Source: Methylobacterium oryzihabitans
GTDB taxonomy: Bacteria; Pseudomonadota; Alphaproteobacteria; Rhizobiales; Beijerinckiaceae
Direction of reading: 5' to 3'
NCBI RefSeq assembly: GCF_004004555.2
Contig: NZ_SACP01000036.1
Coordinates: 1 to 60,436, forward strand
DNA length: 60,436 bases
Below the pieces are notes generated by a model, which was not told the DNA's origin, searched no databases, and saw only the letters and a list, made by a program, of their open reading frames with translations. The translations under genes were made by a program, and so were the position numbers. This document shows positions 1-7,940 of this stretch, in pieces; position 1 is the stretch's first letter; each line of letters begins with the position of its first letter.

Positions 1-1
1 G

Positions 2-964
2 CCACGCCGCGGCTCCGCGCCGCCGGCGGCGCAGGCGGACAGCGCCACGCCCGCGTCCGGGCGCGCCGCGCCGCCGGACGTTCCCGCGGCCCCGGTCGGC
101 ACGGCGCCGCCCCAACCCGCGCCGGACGCATCCGCGCCGGCGGTCGTGCGCGACGGCGCGAACCCGCCCCGGCCGCCGGAGCCGCAACCCGCCTCGCACG
201 ACAGGCCCGGTGCCGCCTCGCTGCACGATCCCGCCCCCCCGATGCCGCCGGCCCGCGCGGCGGCCCGGACCGAGCCCGCTCCGGAGACCGCTGCCGCCAG
301 GACCGAGCCGCCGGCCCGCGGGCCGGCCGCCGCCGAGCCGGCACCCCGGACCGAGCCCGGCACGCCCCTGGCCGGTCCGGTCCCCCCGGCCCCCTCGGCG
401 CTGCCGCCCGGCACGCTGAGCCGCCTCGCCGGGGCGATCACGGCGGCGGCGGCGCCGGACGCGGCCGGAACCGCACCCGCCGGCTCGGGACCGCTGCGGA
501 TCCTCACCCTCCGGCTGACGCCGGACGAACTCGGCACCGTCACGGTGCGGATGCGGCTGCGCGACGGCCGCCTGGAGATGAGCCTCTATCCGAGCCGCGC
601 CGAGACGGCCGACCTGCTGCGCAAGGACACGACCCTGCTGTCCGGCCTGATGCGCGAGGCCGGCTACGAGCCGGACGCGATCACGGTCCAGGCCGCGGGA
701 GCGCCGGCCGCGGCGGCGCAATCCGCGGCGGCGCAATCCGCCGCCCAGGCCCAGCCCGGCGGCACCGGGGATCCGCAGCGGGGCGCCCCGGGCCCCTTCT
801 TCCAGCAGCCCGAGGGCGGCCAGCGGGGCGGCGCGGCGCCCGAGCAGGAGGCCCGACGCCAGCCCGGCTCCCAGCCGGACGGCGAGCCCCGCCCGAGAGG
901 GAACGGACCCGATGACACCACGCCTGCGACCGGTCTTCCTGGCACTTCTGGCGTCTATCTGTAG
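2..964 (+). CDS. fliK: flagellar hook-length control protein FliK-like, C-terminal part
   Basis: The frame is open from base 2 with no start seen, so this is the 3' part of a gene cut by the window edge; a GTG at 146 is only an internal codon. The visible 320 residues begin with a long Pro/Ala/Glu-rich low-complexity stretch. A compact domain follows (LRLTPDELGTVTVRMRLRDG, then a conserved MREAGYEPD segment, about bases 500-690) that matches the FliK C-terminal Flg_hook fold. A Gln/Gly/Pro-rich tail ends the protein. FliK is a secreted molecular ruler that sets hook length and switches flagellar export specificity. The order domain-then-tail and the neighbouring peptidoglycan hydrolase fit a flagellar locus. 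A generic Pro-rich protein is less likely. Confidence 0.72.
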   Translation, partial: PRRGSAPPAAQADSATPASGRAAPPDVPAAPVGTAPPQPAPDASAPAVVRDGANPPRPPEPQPASHDRPGAASLHDPAPPMPPARAAARTEPAPETAAARTEPPARGPAAAEPAPRTEPGTPLAGPVPPAPSALPPGTLSRLAGAITAAAAPDAAGTAPAGSGPLRILTLRLTPDELGTVTVRMRLRDGRLEMSLYPSRAETADLLRKDTTLLSGLMREAGYEPDAITVQAAGAPAAAAQSAAAQSAAQAQPGGTGDPQRGAPGPFFQQPEGGQRGGAAPEQEARRQPGSQPDGEPRPRGNGPDDTTPATGLPGTSGVYL

Positions 965-1469
965 CGCGCCGGCCGCCCGGGCCACCGTGTGCGAGCGCGA
1001 GATGGCGCGGGCCTCGGCCCGCCACGGCGTCCCCCTCGGCATGCTCTACGCCGTCGGGCTGACCGAGAGCGGCAAGCGCGGCTCGCTCCAGCCCTTCGCC
1101 ATGAACATCGGCGGGCAGCCCTATTTCGGGGCGAGCCTCGCCGACGTGAAGCAGCGCTTCGAGCAGGCCCGCCGCGACGGCGTCAAGCTGATCGATCTCG
1201 GCTGCATGCAGATCAACCACCACTTCCACCGCGAGCGCTTCGCCTCGCTCGACAGCATGCTCGACCCGCACGACAACGTCGAATACGCGACGCAATTCCT
1301 CAAGGAGCTGAAGGCCCGCGAGGGAAGCTGGACGCTCGCGGTGGCGCGCTACCATGCCGGCCCGAACAACAACCCGGCCCAGAAGCAGTACGTCTGCCGC
1401 GTCATCGCCAACATGGTGGCGACGGGCTTCGGCAACTGGACGCCGGCGGCGAAGACATTCTGCCAGTGA
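912..1469 (+). CDS. secreted lytic transglycosylase (SLT/GH23-like), flagellar context
   Basis: The 185-residue protein has an N-terminal signal peptide (hydrophobic LALLASICSAPAARA, about residues 9-23). An SLT fold follows: TESGKRG with the likely catalytic Glu at residue 52, GCMQINHHF at 97-105 and AVARYHAGPNNN at 143-154. These are the three landmark motifs of family 23 lytic transglycosylases, which cleave peptidoglycan to leave 1,6-anhydro-MurNAc. The gene starts inside fliK, overlapping it by 53 nt in another frame, so the two are probably translationally coupled. The context suggests a dedicated hydrolase that opens the wall for the flagellar rod. That role is inferred; the enzyme family is well supported. 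Confidence 0.85.
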   Translation: MTPRLRPVFLALLASICSAPAARATVCEREMARASARHGVPLGMLYAVGLTESGKRGSLQPFAMNIGGQPYFGASLADVKQRFEQARRDGVKLIDLGCMQINHHFHRERFASLDSMLDPHDNVEYATQFLKELKAREGSWTLAVARYHAGPNNNPAQKQYVCRVIANMVATGFGNWTPAAKTFCQ

Positions 1470-1577
1470 CACGATTTTCGGACGATTCGTTCCGAAAAGC
1501 CGTATCAATCGGATTTCGTCTGAGGGCGGGGAGGCGGCGTTGCGCCGCCCCGGGGACGAATCGCCCTGGTAATTCCG

Positions 1578-1604
1578 CGGGCTGCCTTCTAACAAGGCAG
1601 CCCG
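1578..1604. terminator. 11-bp perfect stem-loop before hisB
   Basis: Arms CGGGCTGCCTT (1578-1588) and AAGGCAGCCCG (1594-1604) are exact reverse complements around a 5-nt loop. It lies between the transglycosylase stop and the hisB start. No T-tract follows, so it could be a weak terminator, an mRNA 3'-end stabiliser or a leader hairpin for the his operon. Confidence 0.45.
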
Positions 1605-1626
1605 ACCGCGTTCTCATATCCGGACC

Positions 1627-2229
1627 ATGACCGACACCCCCACCCGCGCCGGCCGCGTCAGCCGGCGCACGGCCGAGACCGACGTCAGCGTGGCGATCGC
1701 CCTCGACGGCACCGGCCGCGCCACCATCGCCACCGGCGTCGGCTTCCTCGACCACATGCTGGAGCTGTTCGCCCGCCACGCGCTGTTCGACCTCGACGTC
1801 GCGGTGACCGGCGACCTGCATGTCGACCAGCACCACACGACCGAGGATTGCGGCATCGCGCTCGGCCAGGCCTTCGCCCAGGCGCTCGGCGACAAGCGTG
1901 GCATCCGCCGCTACGCCGACCTGCACCTGCCCATGGACGAGGCGCTGACCCGCGTCGCCGTCGACATCTCGGGCCGGCCGTTCCTGGTGTTCCGCACCGC
2001 ATTCGCCCGCGAGAAGATCGGCGCCTTCGACACCGAGCTGGTGCGCGAGTGGTTCCAGGCCTTCGCGATGAATGCCGGGATCACGCTCCACGTCGAGACG
2101 CTGTACGGCGACAACCAGCACCACATCGCCGAGAGCTGCTTCAAGGGTCTGGCACGTGCCTTGCGGACGGCCGTGGCGGTCGATCCCCGCGAGGAAGGCC
2201 GGGTGCCGTCGACGAAGGGCTCGCTCTGA
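1627..2229 (+). CDS. hisB: imidazoleglycerol-phosphate dehydratase
   Basis: The 200-residue monofunctional IGPD dehydrates imidazoleglycerol phosphate to imidazoleacetol phosphate in histidine synthesis. The diagnostic manganese-binding repeats are present: FLDHMLELFARH, HHTTEDCGIALGQ, DISGRP and HHIAESCFKGLARAL. Length is normal for the family and there is no fused phosphatase domain. It is the first gene of the his block, about 60 nt before a DUF2628 gene and 540 nt before hisH. Confidence 0.98.
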   Translation: MTDTPTRAGRVSRRTAETDVSVAIALDGTGRATIATGVGFLDHMLELFARHALFDLDVAVTGDLHVDQHHTTEDCGIALGQAFAQALGDKRGIRRYADLHLPMDEALTRVAVDISGRPFLVFRTAFAREKIGAFDTELVREWFQAFAMNAGITLHVETLYGDNQHHIAESCFKGLARALRTAVAVDPREEGRVPSTKGSL

Positions 2230-2287
2230 GCATCACGGGCCGCGCGGCCCGGACCTGCACACCGGACGGCCTTTGGGAGGGGCTTGG

Positions 2288-2776
2288 ATGCCGACCTACA
2301 CGCTGCACGTTCCCGAGGACGACGATCCGGCGGCGCCGGAGGCCCTCGACCGCGCCAAGCTCGTGGCCGACCGCTTCGTCTGGCCGGCCTTCTGGTTCTC
2401 GGCCCTGTGGTTCTTCTGGCACCGGCTCTGGCTCGCCGGACTGCTCGTGCTCGTCGCCGAGGTGGCGGTGTGGGGCATCGGCTTCGCCCTCGGCCTCGCG
2501 CCCGTCGCGGGCTTTGCCATCGCGGTGCTGCTGTCGCTGCTGATCGGGTTCGAGGCGTCGTCGCTGCGGCGCTGGACCTACGAGCGCAGCGGCCGGCCGG
2601 TGCGCGACGTGGTGACGGCGGCCGACGCCGGCGCGGCCGAGGTCAAGCTCGTCGCCCGCTGGGCCGCCGGCCGCGGGCCGGACTTCCCGCTCGCCCCGGT
2701 GGCGGCCGCCGTGGCGCCGCGGGCCCCGGCCTCCCCGGTGGTCGGCCTGTTCCCGGAGGCGGAGGCGCGGCGATGA
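2288..2776 (+). CDS. DUF2628-like small membrane protein in the his operon
   Basis: The 162-residue protein starts at ATG 2288 (MPTYTLHVPEDDD), preceded by GGGAGG. A short polar N-terminus is followed by two or three hydrophobic segments (about residues 33-85), including the FWFSALWFFWHRLW stretch typical of DUF2628 proteins. A soluble Ala/Pro-rich tail follows. Its stop overlaps the hisH start (ATGA), so it is co-translated with hisH. DUF2628 has no assigned biochemical role. The placement between hisB and hisH suggests co-expression rather than a proven part in histidine synthesis. Confidence 0.8.
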   Translation: MPTYTLHVPEDDDPAAPEALDRAKLVADRFVWPAFWFSALWFFWHRLWLAGLLVLVAEVAVWGIGFALGLAPVAGFAIAVLLSLLIGFEASSLRRWTYERSGRPVRDVVTAADAGAAEVKLVARWAAGRGPDFPLAPVAAAVAPRAPASPVVGLFPEAEARR

Positions 2777-3432
2777 GCGCCACCGTCGCGATCATCGATT
2801 ACGGCTCGGGCAACCTGCACTCCGCCGCCAAGGCGTTCGAGCGCGCCGCCCGCGAGGCCGGCCTCGACGACGCCCGCATCGCGCTCACCAGCGAGCCGGA
2901 GGTGGTCGCCGCCGCCGACCGGGTCGTGCTGCCGGGCGTCGGCGCCTACGCCGATTGCCGCCGCGGCCTCGACGCGGTGCCGGGCATGGTCGAGGCGATG
3001 ACCGAGGCGGCGCACGGGCGCGGCCGGCCGTTTCTCGGCATCTGCGTCGGCATGCAGCTCCTCGCGAGCCGCGGCCTCGAGCACGGGGTGACGCCGGGCC
3101 TCGGCTGGATCCCCGGCGACGTGGCGCCGATCGCGCCGTCCGATCCCGGCCTCAAGGTGCCGCACATGGGCTGGAACACCCTGCGGGCGCGCCGCGAGAC
3201 GCCGCTCCTCGACGGGATCCCGACCGGGGAGGGCGGGCTGCACGCCTATTTCGTGCACAGCTACGCCCTCGTGCCGGAGGAACCCGGCGACGTGGTGGCG
3301 GTGAGCGACTACGGCGGCCCGGTCACCGCGATGGTGACCCGCGGCACCGTCGCCGGCACCCAGTTCCACCCGGAGAAGAGCCAGCGGCTCGGCCTCGCGC
3401 TGATCGCCAACTTCCTGCGCTGGCGGCCCTGA
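2773..3432 (+). CDS. hisH: imidazole glycerol phosphate synthase, glutamine amidotransferase subunit
   Basis: The 219-residue class I glutamine amidotransferase supplies ammonia to HisF for IGP and AICAR formation. The start DYGSGNLHS, the nucleophile Cys91 in GICVGMQLL and the His199/Glu201 pair in QFHPEKSQ form the full catalytic triad. Its ATG overlaps the upstream stop by the ATGA arrangement. hisA follows after 28 nt. Its partner hisF is 1.8 kb downstream, beyond hisA and two DUF29 genes. Confidence 0.98.
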   Translation: MSATVAIIDYGSGNLHSAAKAFERAAREAGLDDARIALTSEPEVVAAADRVVLPGVGAYADCRRGLDAVPGMVEAMTEAAHGRGRPFLGICVGMQLLASRGLEHGVTPGLGWIPGDVAPIAPSDPGLKVPHMGWNTLRARRETPLLDGIPTGEGGLHAYFVHSYALVPEEPGDVVAVSDYGGPVTAMVTRGTVAGTQFHPEKSQRLGLALIANFLRWRP

Positions 3433-3460
3433 TCCGTCCCGACCCCCTCCTCGCACAGCG

Positions 3461-4225
3461 GTGACGCGCGTGATCCTGTTTCCGGCCATCGATCTCAAAG
3501 AGGGGCGCTGCGTCCGCCTCGTCCAGGGCGACATGGCGCAGGCCATCGTCTTCTCGGACGACCCCGCCGCGCAGGCGCGCACCTTCGCCGAGCAGGGCTT
3601 CTCCTGGCTCCACGTCGTCGACCTCGACGGCGCCTTCGCGGGCGCGCCGATGAACGCGGCGGCCGTCGACACGATCCTCGCCGCGGTGAACATCCCGGTC
3701 CAGCTCGGCGGCGGCATCCGCGAGATGCGCACCGTCGAGGGCTGGCTCGCCAAGGGCGTGTCGCGGGTCATCATCGGGACGGCGGCAGTGCGCGATCCGG
3801 CCTTCGTCCGCGAGGCGGCGCGGCGCTTCCCCGGCCAGATCGCGGTCGGCATCGACGCCAAGGACGGCCGCGTCGCCGTCGAGGGCTGGGCCAAGACCTC
3901 GACCGCCACCGCCGAGGAACTCGGCCGCCGCTTCGAGGATGCCGGCGTCGCGGCGATCATCTACACCGACATCGCCCGCGACGGCATCCTCAAGGGGCTC
4001 AACATCCCGATGACCCTGGCGCTCGCCAAGGCGGTGAGCATCCCGGTCATCGCCTCGGGGGGACTGGCCTCGATCGAGGACGTGCACCGCATCCTCGAGC
4101 CCGACTGCGCGCTGCTGGCCGGCGCGATCACCGGGCGGGCGCTCTACGACGGCCGCATCGACCCGAAGGAGGCCCTCGCCGCCATCGCCCGGGCCCGCGC
4201 CTCCCAGGACGCCGCCCGACCGTGA
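3461..4225 (+). CDS. hisA: phosphoribosylformimino-5-aminoimidazole carboxamide ribotide isomerase
   Basis: The 254-residue (beta/alpha)8-barrel isomerase opens ProFAR to PRFAR. The phosphate-barrel signatures are clear: FPAIDLKEGRCVRLVQGD with catalytic Asp11, IQLGGGIR-type strand QLGGGIREM, the second catalytic Asp in TDIARDGILKG, and ASGGLASIEDV near the end. The start is GTG at 3461. A second GTG at 3470 is possible and would remove only three residues. The gene sits in the his operon between hisH and the DUF29 pair. Confidence 0.98.
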   Translation: MTRVILFPAIDLKEGRCVRLVQGDMAQAIVFSDDPAAQARTFAEQGFSWLHVVDLDGAFAGAPMNAAAVDTILAAVNIPVQLGGGIREMRTVEGWLAKGVSRVIIGTAAVRDPAFVREAARRFPGQIAVGIDAKDGRVAVEGWAKTSTATAEELGRRFEDAGVAAIIYTDIARDGILKGLNIPMTLALAKAVSIPVIASGGLASIEDVHRILEPDCALLAGAITGRALYDGRIDPKEALAAIARARASQDAARP

Positions 4226-4252
4226 TAGGATGACGGCCGTCAGGAGGCTCGC

Positions 4253-4735
4253 ATGACGGCCCCGCTCGCCAGACCCGTTCCCCACACCGCCTATTCCGAC
4301 GACCTCTACACCTGGGCGATGGAGCAGGCCGCCCTGCTGCGGGCGGGCGACCTCTCGGCCCTCGACCGCGAGAACCTCGCCGAGGAGATCGAGAGCGTGG
4401 GCCGCAGCGAGTTCAACAGCCTCGTGGGGGCGTGGCGGGTGCTGCTGCTGCACATGCTCAAGTGGGACCACCAGCCGGACCGCCGCAGCCGGTCCTGGGC
4501 GCTGTCGATCCGCGCGCAGCGCGATGCGGCGGCCGACGTCCTGACGGACAATCCCGGCCTCAAGGGCCGGCTGGACGAGGCGCTGGAGCGGGCCTATCGC
4601 GGCGCCAGGATTCTGGCGGCGCAGGAGACCGGGCTGCCGCTGGCGCGGTTCCCCGAACGCTGCCCCTATGGCCGCGACGAGATGGCGACCCGTCCCTTCC
4701 CGGTCGATCCCGACGAGATCGGGGGCACGCCGTGA
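4253..4735 (+). CDS. DUF29 family protein, first copy
   Basis: The 160-residue protein carries the DUF29 hallmarks DDLYTWAMEQAALLRAGD, LDRENLAEEIESVGRSE, a central HMLKWDHQP and a late YRGARILAAQETGL. DUF29 is a small helical family of unknown function, common in alphaproteobacteria and cyanobacteria. The start is ATG 4253 with GGAGG nearby. Its stop overlaps the GTG start of a second DUF29 gene (GTGA at 4732-4735), so the pair is translationally coupled. The location inside a his operon is unusual. Confidence 0.85.
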   Translation: MTAPLARPVPHTAYSDDLYTWAMEQAALLRAGDLSALDRENLAEEIESVGRSEFNSLVGAWRVLLLHMLKWDHQPDRRSRSWALSIRAQRDAAADVLTDNPGLKGRLDEALERAYRGARILAAQETGLPLARFPERCPYGRDEMATRPFPVDPDEIGGTP

Positions 4736-5202
4736 GCCGTGTCCTGACCCGCGTCCCGCCTCTCGGTCCAAGCTCGACCGCCCATGCCGACGACCTCTAC
4801 ACGTGGGCGATGGAGCAGGCCGCCCTGCTGCGGGCCGGCGACCTCTCGGCCCTCGACCGCGACAACCTCGCCGAGGAGATCGAGAGTTTGGGCCGCAGCG
4901 AGTTCAACCGGCTGGTGAGCGTCTACGCCCTGATCCAGCTCCACATCCTCAAGTGGGACCATCAGCCGAACCACCGCAGCGCCAGCTGGGCGATCTCGAT
5001 CGCGACCCATCGCCAGCACGCCCTCGAGGTGCTGGCCGAGAATCCGGGGTTGAAGTCCCGTTGCGACGAGGCGTTCGCGAAGGCGTATCGCGGCGCCCGC
5101 CTCGACGCGATCCGCGAGACCGGCCTCGCCGACGCGACCTTCCCCGCCACCTGTCCCGTCACGCGCGACGCCGCGATGACGCGCCCGTTCCGCTACGAGT
5201 AG
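4732..5202 (+). CDS. DUF29 family protein, second tandem copy
   Basis: The 156-residue paralogue of the preceding gene shares the blocks DDLYTWAMEQAALLRAGD, LDRDNLAEEIESLGRSEFN, LKWDHQPN and KAYRGARLDAIRETGLAD nearly unchanged. A tandem duplication is the simplest origin. The start is the GTG overlapping the upstream stop. hisF begins only 10 nt after its stop, so it is embedded in the operon. N-termini differ between the copies, and the divergence is concentrated in the middle helices. Function is unknown. Confidence 0.83.
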   Translation: MSRVLTRVPPLGPSSTAHADDLYTWAMEQAALLRAGDLSALDRDNLAEEIESLGRSEFNRLVSVYALIQLHILKWDHQPNHRSASWAISIATHRQHALEVLAENPGLKSRCDEAFAKAYRGARLDAIRETGLADATFPATCPVTRDAAMTRPFRYE

Positions 5203-5212
5203 AGCCAGATCC

Positions 5213-5989
5213 GTGCTCAAGACCCGCATCATCCCCTGCCTCGACGTCAAGGACGGCCGCGTCGTCAAGGGCGTGCAGTTCGAGGAACTGCGCGACGCCG
5301 GCGACCCGGTCGAGGCTGCCAAGGCCTACGACCGGGCCGGAGCCGACGAACTCTGCTTCCTCGACATCACGGCGAGCCACGAGGCCCGCGGCACCCTGCT
5401 CGACGCGGTGAGCCGCACGGCGGAGGCCTGCTTCATGCCGCTCACCGTCGGCGGTGGCGTGCGGCGGGTCGAGGACATCCGCACCCTGCTGCTCGCCGGG
5501 GCCGACAAGGTCTCGATCAACACCGCGGCGGTGAACGACCCCGACCTCGTCGCGGCGGCGGCGGACAAGTTCGGCGCCCAGTGCATCGTCGTGGCGATCG
5601 ACGCCAAGCGGGTCTCGGCCGAGGGCGCGGCGCCGCGCTGGGAGATCTTCACCCATGGCGGCCGCCGTCCGACCGGGATCGACGCGATCGACTTCGCCCG
5701 CACCGTCACGGCCCGCGGCGCCGGGGAACTGCTGGTCACCTCGATGGATCGGGACGGGATGCGCTCGGGCTACGACCTCGGCCTGACCCGGGCGATCGCC
5801 GACGCGGTCTCGGTGCCGGTGATCGCGTCGGGCGGCGTCGGCGGCCTCGACGACCTCGTGGCCGGGGTGCGCGAGGGCCGGGCGAGCGCCGTGCTGGCGG
5901 CCTCGATCTTCCATTTCGGCCAGCACACCGTGGCCGAGGCCAAGGCCCACATGGCGGCCGCCGGCCTCGCCATGCGACTCGACGGGTGA
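5213..5989 (+). CDS. hisF: imidazole glycerol phosphate synthase, cyclase subunit
   Basis: The 258-residue barrel enzyme makes imidazoleglycerol phosphate plus AICAR from PRFAR and ammonia delivered by HisH. It shows IIPCLDVKDGRVVKGVQF with catalytic Asp11, LTVGGGVRRVEDI, the second acid in TSMDRDGMRSGYD and IASGGVGGLDDL for phosphate binding. The GTG start follows the second DUF29 gene closely. hisE starts 5 nt after its stop. Confidence 0.98.
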   Translation: MLKTRIIPCLDVKDGRVVKGVQFEELRDAGDPVEAAKAYDRAGADELCFLDITASHEARGTLLDAVSRTAEACFMPLTVGGGVRRVEDIRTLLLAGADKVSINTAAVNDPDLVAAAADKFGAQCIVVAIDAKRVSAEGAAPRWEIFTHGGRRPTGIDAIDFARTVTARGAGELLVTSMDRDGMRSGYDLGLTRAIADAVSVPVIASGGVGGLDDLVAGVREGRASAVLAASIFHFGQHTVAEAKAHMAAAGLAMRLDG

Positions 5990-5994
5990 GCCCG

Positions 5995-6318
5995 ATGACC
6001 GCCTTCACCCTCGCCGACCTCGACGCGATCGTGCGCCGCCGCGCCGCCGCGCCGCCCAAGGAGTCCTACACCGCCAAGCTGGTCGCCGGCGGGCCGGCGA
6101 AGCCGGCCAAGAAGCTCGGCGAGGAGGCGGTGGAGGCCGCCCTCGCGGCGGTGCAGGGCGACCGCGCCGGGCTGGCCTCGGAGGCCGCCGACGTGCTCTA
6201 TCATCTGCTCGTCGTGCTGGTTGCGGGCGGCGTGCCGCTGGAGGACGTGATGGCGGAACTGGAGCGGCGGACGGCCCAGGGCGGGCTGGCCGAGAAGGCG
6301 TCGCGGAGGCCCGAGTGA
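5995..6318 (+). CDS. hisE: phosphoribosyl-ATP pyrophosphohydrolase
   Basis: The 107-residue all-alpha NTP pyrophosphohydrolase converts PR-ATP to PR-AMP, the second step of histidine synthesis. It shows SYTAKL, KKLGEEAVEAALA with the metal-binding Glu residues, and EAADVLYHLLVVL. It is monofunctional, with no HisI domain; hisI is not in the window. Its stop overlaps the coaA start (GTGA). Confidence 0.96.
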   Translation: MTAFTLADLDAIVRRRAAAPPKESYTAKLVAGGPAKPAKKLGEEAVEAALAAVQGDRAGLASEAADVLYHLLVVLVAGGVPLEDVMAELERRTAQGGLAEKASRRPE

Positions 6319-7346
6319 GCGGGGCCGCGGGAGCCGGGGCGGCCTCCGGGACCGGCGCCGCCGCCAATCCGCAGGCCGAACTCGCCGCGAGCCTCGAGGA
6401 GGCGACCGACGCGCTCTCGCCCTACCGGGTGTTCAGCCGCGAGGAATGGGCGCAACTGCGCGCCGACACGCCGCTGACCCTCTCGGCCGAGGACGTGCTG
6501 CGGCTGCAATCGCTCAACGACCCGATCTCGCTGGAAGAGGTCATCGCGATCTACCTGCCGCTGTCGCGGCTGCTCTCGCTCTACGTCGCGGCGACGCAGG
6601 GGCTGTTCAAGGCGACCCAGCGCTTCCTGCTCGCCGAGCGCGAGACCAAGGTGCCCTACATCATCGGCGTCGCCGGCTCGGTCGCCGTCGGCAAGTCGAC
6701 CACCGCCCGGGTGCTGAAGGCGCTGCTCGCCCGCTGGCCCAACACCCCGAAGGTCGACCTCGTCACCACCGACGGGTTCCTGCTGCCCAACGCCGAACTG
6801 GCCCGCCTCGGCCTGATGGAGCGCAAGGGCTTCCCCGAGAGCTACGACACCCCGCGCCTGCTGCGCTTCCTCGCCGACATCAAGACCGGCCGCCGCCACG
6901 TCGCCGCGCCGCTCTACTCCCACCTCGTCTACGACGTCGTGCCGGGCGAGGAGACGGTGGTCGACCGGCCCGACATCCTCATCGTCGAGGGGCTGAACGT
7001 GCTCCAGCCCGCCCGCCTGCCGCGGGACGGCACCGCGATCCCGTTCGTGTCGGACTATTTCGACTTCTCGGTCTATCTCGATGCCCACGAGGCCGACCTG
7101 CACCGCTGGTACGTCAACCGCTTCCTGCGCCTGCGCCACACCGCCTTCCGCGATCCGCTGTCGTATTTCCGCAAGTACGCCGAGGTCACCGAGGACGAGG
7201 CGCTCGGCATCGCCGACGGCCTGTGGTCGCGGATCAACCTCGTCAACCTGCGCGACAACGTGCTGCCGACCCGCCAGCGCGCCAGCCTGATCCTCGCCAA
7301 GGGCGCGAGCCACCGCATCGAGAGCGTGGCGTTGCGGCGGTTGTGA
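6315..7346 (+). CDS. coaA: type I pantothenate kinase
   Basis: The 343-residue P-loop kinase phosphorylates pantothenate, the first and regulated step of coenzyme A synthesis. It shows PYRVFSREEWAQLR, the Walker A motif GSVAVGKSTTARVL, TTDGFLLPN, KGFPESYD and FIYLDA-type SVYLDAHEADLHRWYV. The GTG start overlaps the hisE stop by four bases, so it is the last gene of the his operon. This his-coaA linkage recurs in Rhizobiales (from general knowledge). Length is slightly above the usual 310-320 because of an Ala/Gly-rich N-terminus. Confidence 0.97.
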   Translation: MSGAAGAGAASGTGAAANPQAELAASLEEATDALSPYRVFSREEWAQLRADTPLTLSAEDVLRLQSLNDPISLEEVIAIYLPLSRLLSLYVAATQGLFKATQRFLLAERETKVPYIIGVAGSVAVGKSTTARVLKALLARWPNTPKVDLVTTDGFLLPNAELARLGLMERKGFPESYDTPRLLRFLADIKTGRRHVAAPLYSHLVYDVVPGEETVVDRPDILIVEGLNVLQPARLPRDGTAIPFVSDYFDFSVYLDAHEADLHRWYVNRFLRLRHTAFRDPLSYFRKYAEVTEDEALGIADGLWSRINLVNLRDNVLPTRQRASLILAKGASHRIESVALRRL

Positions 7347-7364
7347 GGGGAGGGGACCTACTCC

Positions 7365-7547
7365 ATGCAGAAGGTCGTCGGGCAGGAGCGGGACGGCGCG
7401 GAGTACGACACCCGATTCCGCCGGGAGGTCCAGATCGGGATCGAGGCGGCGGAGGCCGGTGACGTGATGGAGGCCGACGCCATCGAGGCCGATGCCGCCG
7501 CGTGGCGCGTCGAGGTTCGGCGTCGCTTGCCGGACGCTGCGCCATGA
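7365..7547 (+). CDS. ParD-like antitoxin, remnant toxin-antitoxin pair
   Basis: A 60-residue acidic protein with a good ribosome site (GGGGAGGGG before ATG 7365). The segment RFRREVQIGIEAAEAGDV followed by EADAAAWRVEVRRRL has the layout of short ParD/CopG-type antitoxins: a short DNA-binding strand-helix, then an acidic toxin-binding helix. Its stop overlaps the next ATG (ATGA at 7544-7547), the usual junction of parDE operons. The following frame encodes a broken ParE-like toxin. It may now be an orphan antitoxin. Family assignment rests on layout and on the toxin remnant downstream. Confidence 0.6.
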   Translation: MQKVVGQERDGAEYDTRFRREVQIGIEAAEAGDVMEADAIEADAAAWRVEVRRRLPDAAP

Positions 7548-7922
7548 GGCTGGTTGGACCCGGCCAGCGAACCGCGACCAAGTCAGAGCCTGTTTGACTC
7601 TCGATCTAAAGAAAAAGCTCCCCCTTTCCCGGACGACTGGAACGCAGTGGAAGGAGATCCGGGATCCAGCACAACAAGTCGCGAAGCGTCCATACTCAGC
7701 GACAGTGCTGTCAGGCTGAGCCGCTTCGCGGCACTTCCTGTGCTGGATCCCGGATCTCCTTCCGCTATCGCTTCAGTCGTCCGGGAAAGGGGAGCTTCGC
7801 GCGGTCAATACGATTGACCATCGCTCAAACAGGCTCTCAGAATTTGGGACTACATCCTGCGGGACGATCCGGCCGCTGCCATCGCTTTCGACAATGGTCA
7901 TCACCGCATCGGGGGCGAGAAC
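7544..7922 (+). pseudogene. ParE-like toxin gene, interrupted by a MITE
   Basis: The toxin start (MRLV) overlaps the antitoxin stop. Joining 7544-7585 to 7840 onward, thus removing the element and one TCA duplicate, gives WTRPANRDQVRIWDYI then LRDDPAAAIAFD. This is the N-terminal signature of ParE/RelE toxins. One base is also missing near 7555 (GTTGG where GTTTGG would keep the frame), so the gene carries a frameshift as well as the insertion. After AAAIAFD the resemblance ends, and a stop follows at about 7920. The toxin is therefore dead by at least two lesions and probably 3'-truncated. Confidence 0.7.
7586..7836. mobile_element. 251-bp MITE-like element with 12-bp inverted ends and TCA target duplication
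   Basis: The ends are GAGCCTGTTTGA (7586-7597) and TCAAACAGGCTC (7825-7836), perfect inverted repeats, and TCA flanks both sides (7583-7585, 7837-7839). A 3-bp TNA duplication and GAGCCTGTT-type ends are known for IS5/IS427-group elements. No transposase is encoded. The interior (about 7617-7794) is itself a long imperfect palindrome with arms built on CCCTTTCCCGGACGACTG and GGAGATCCGGGATCCAGC. A second, inverted copy of this core is at 44356-44534. The insertion site restores a ParE reading frame when the element is removed in silico, which supports transposition. Confidence 0.75.
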
Positions 7923-7940
7923 TGATGCAGCGGGTGGGCG

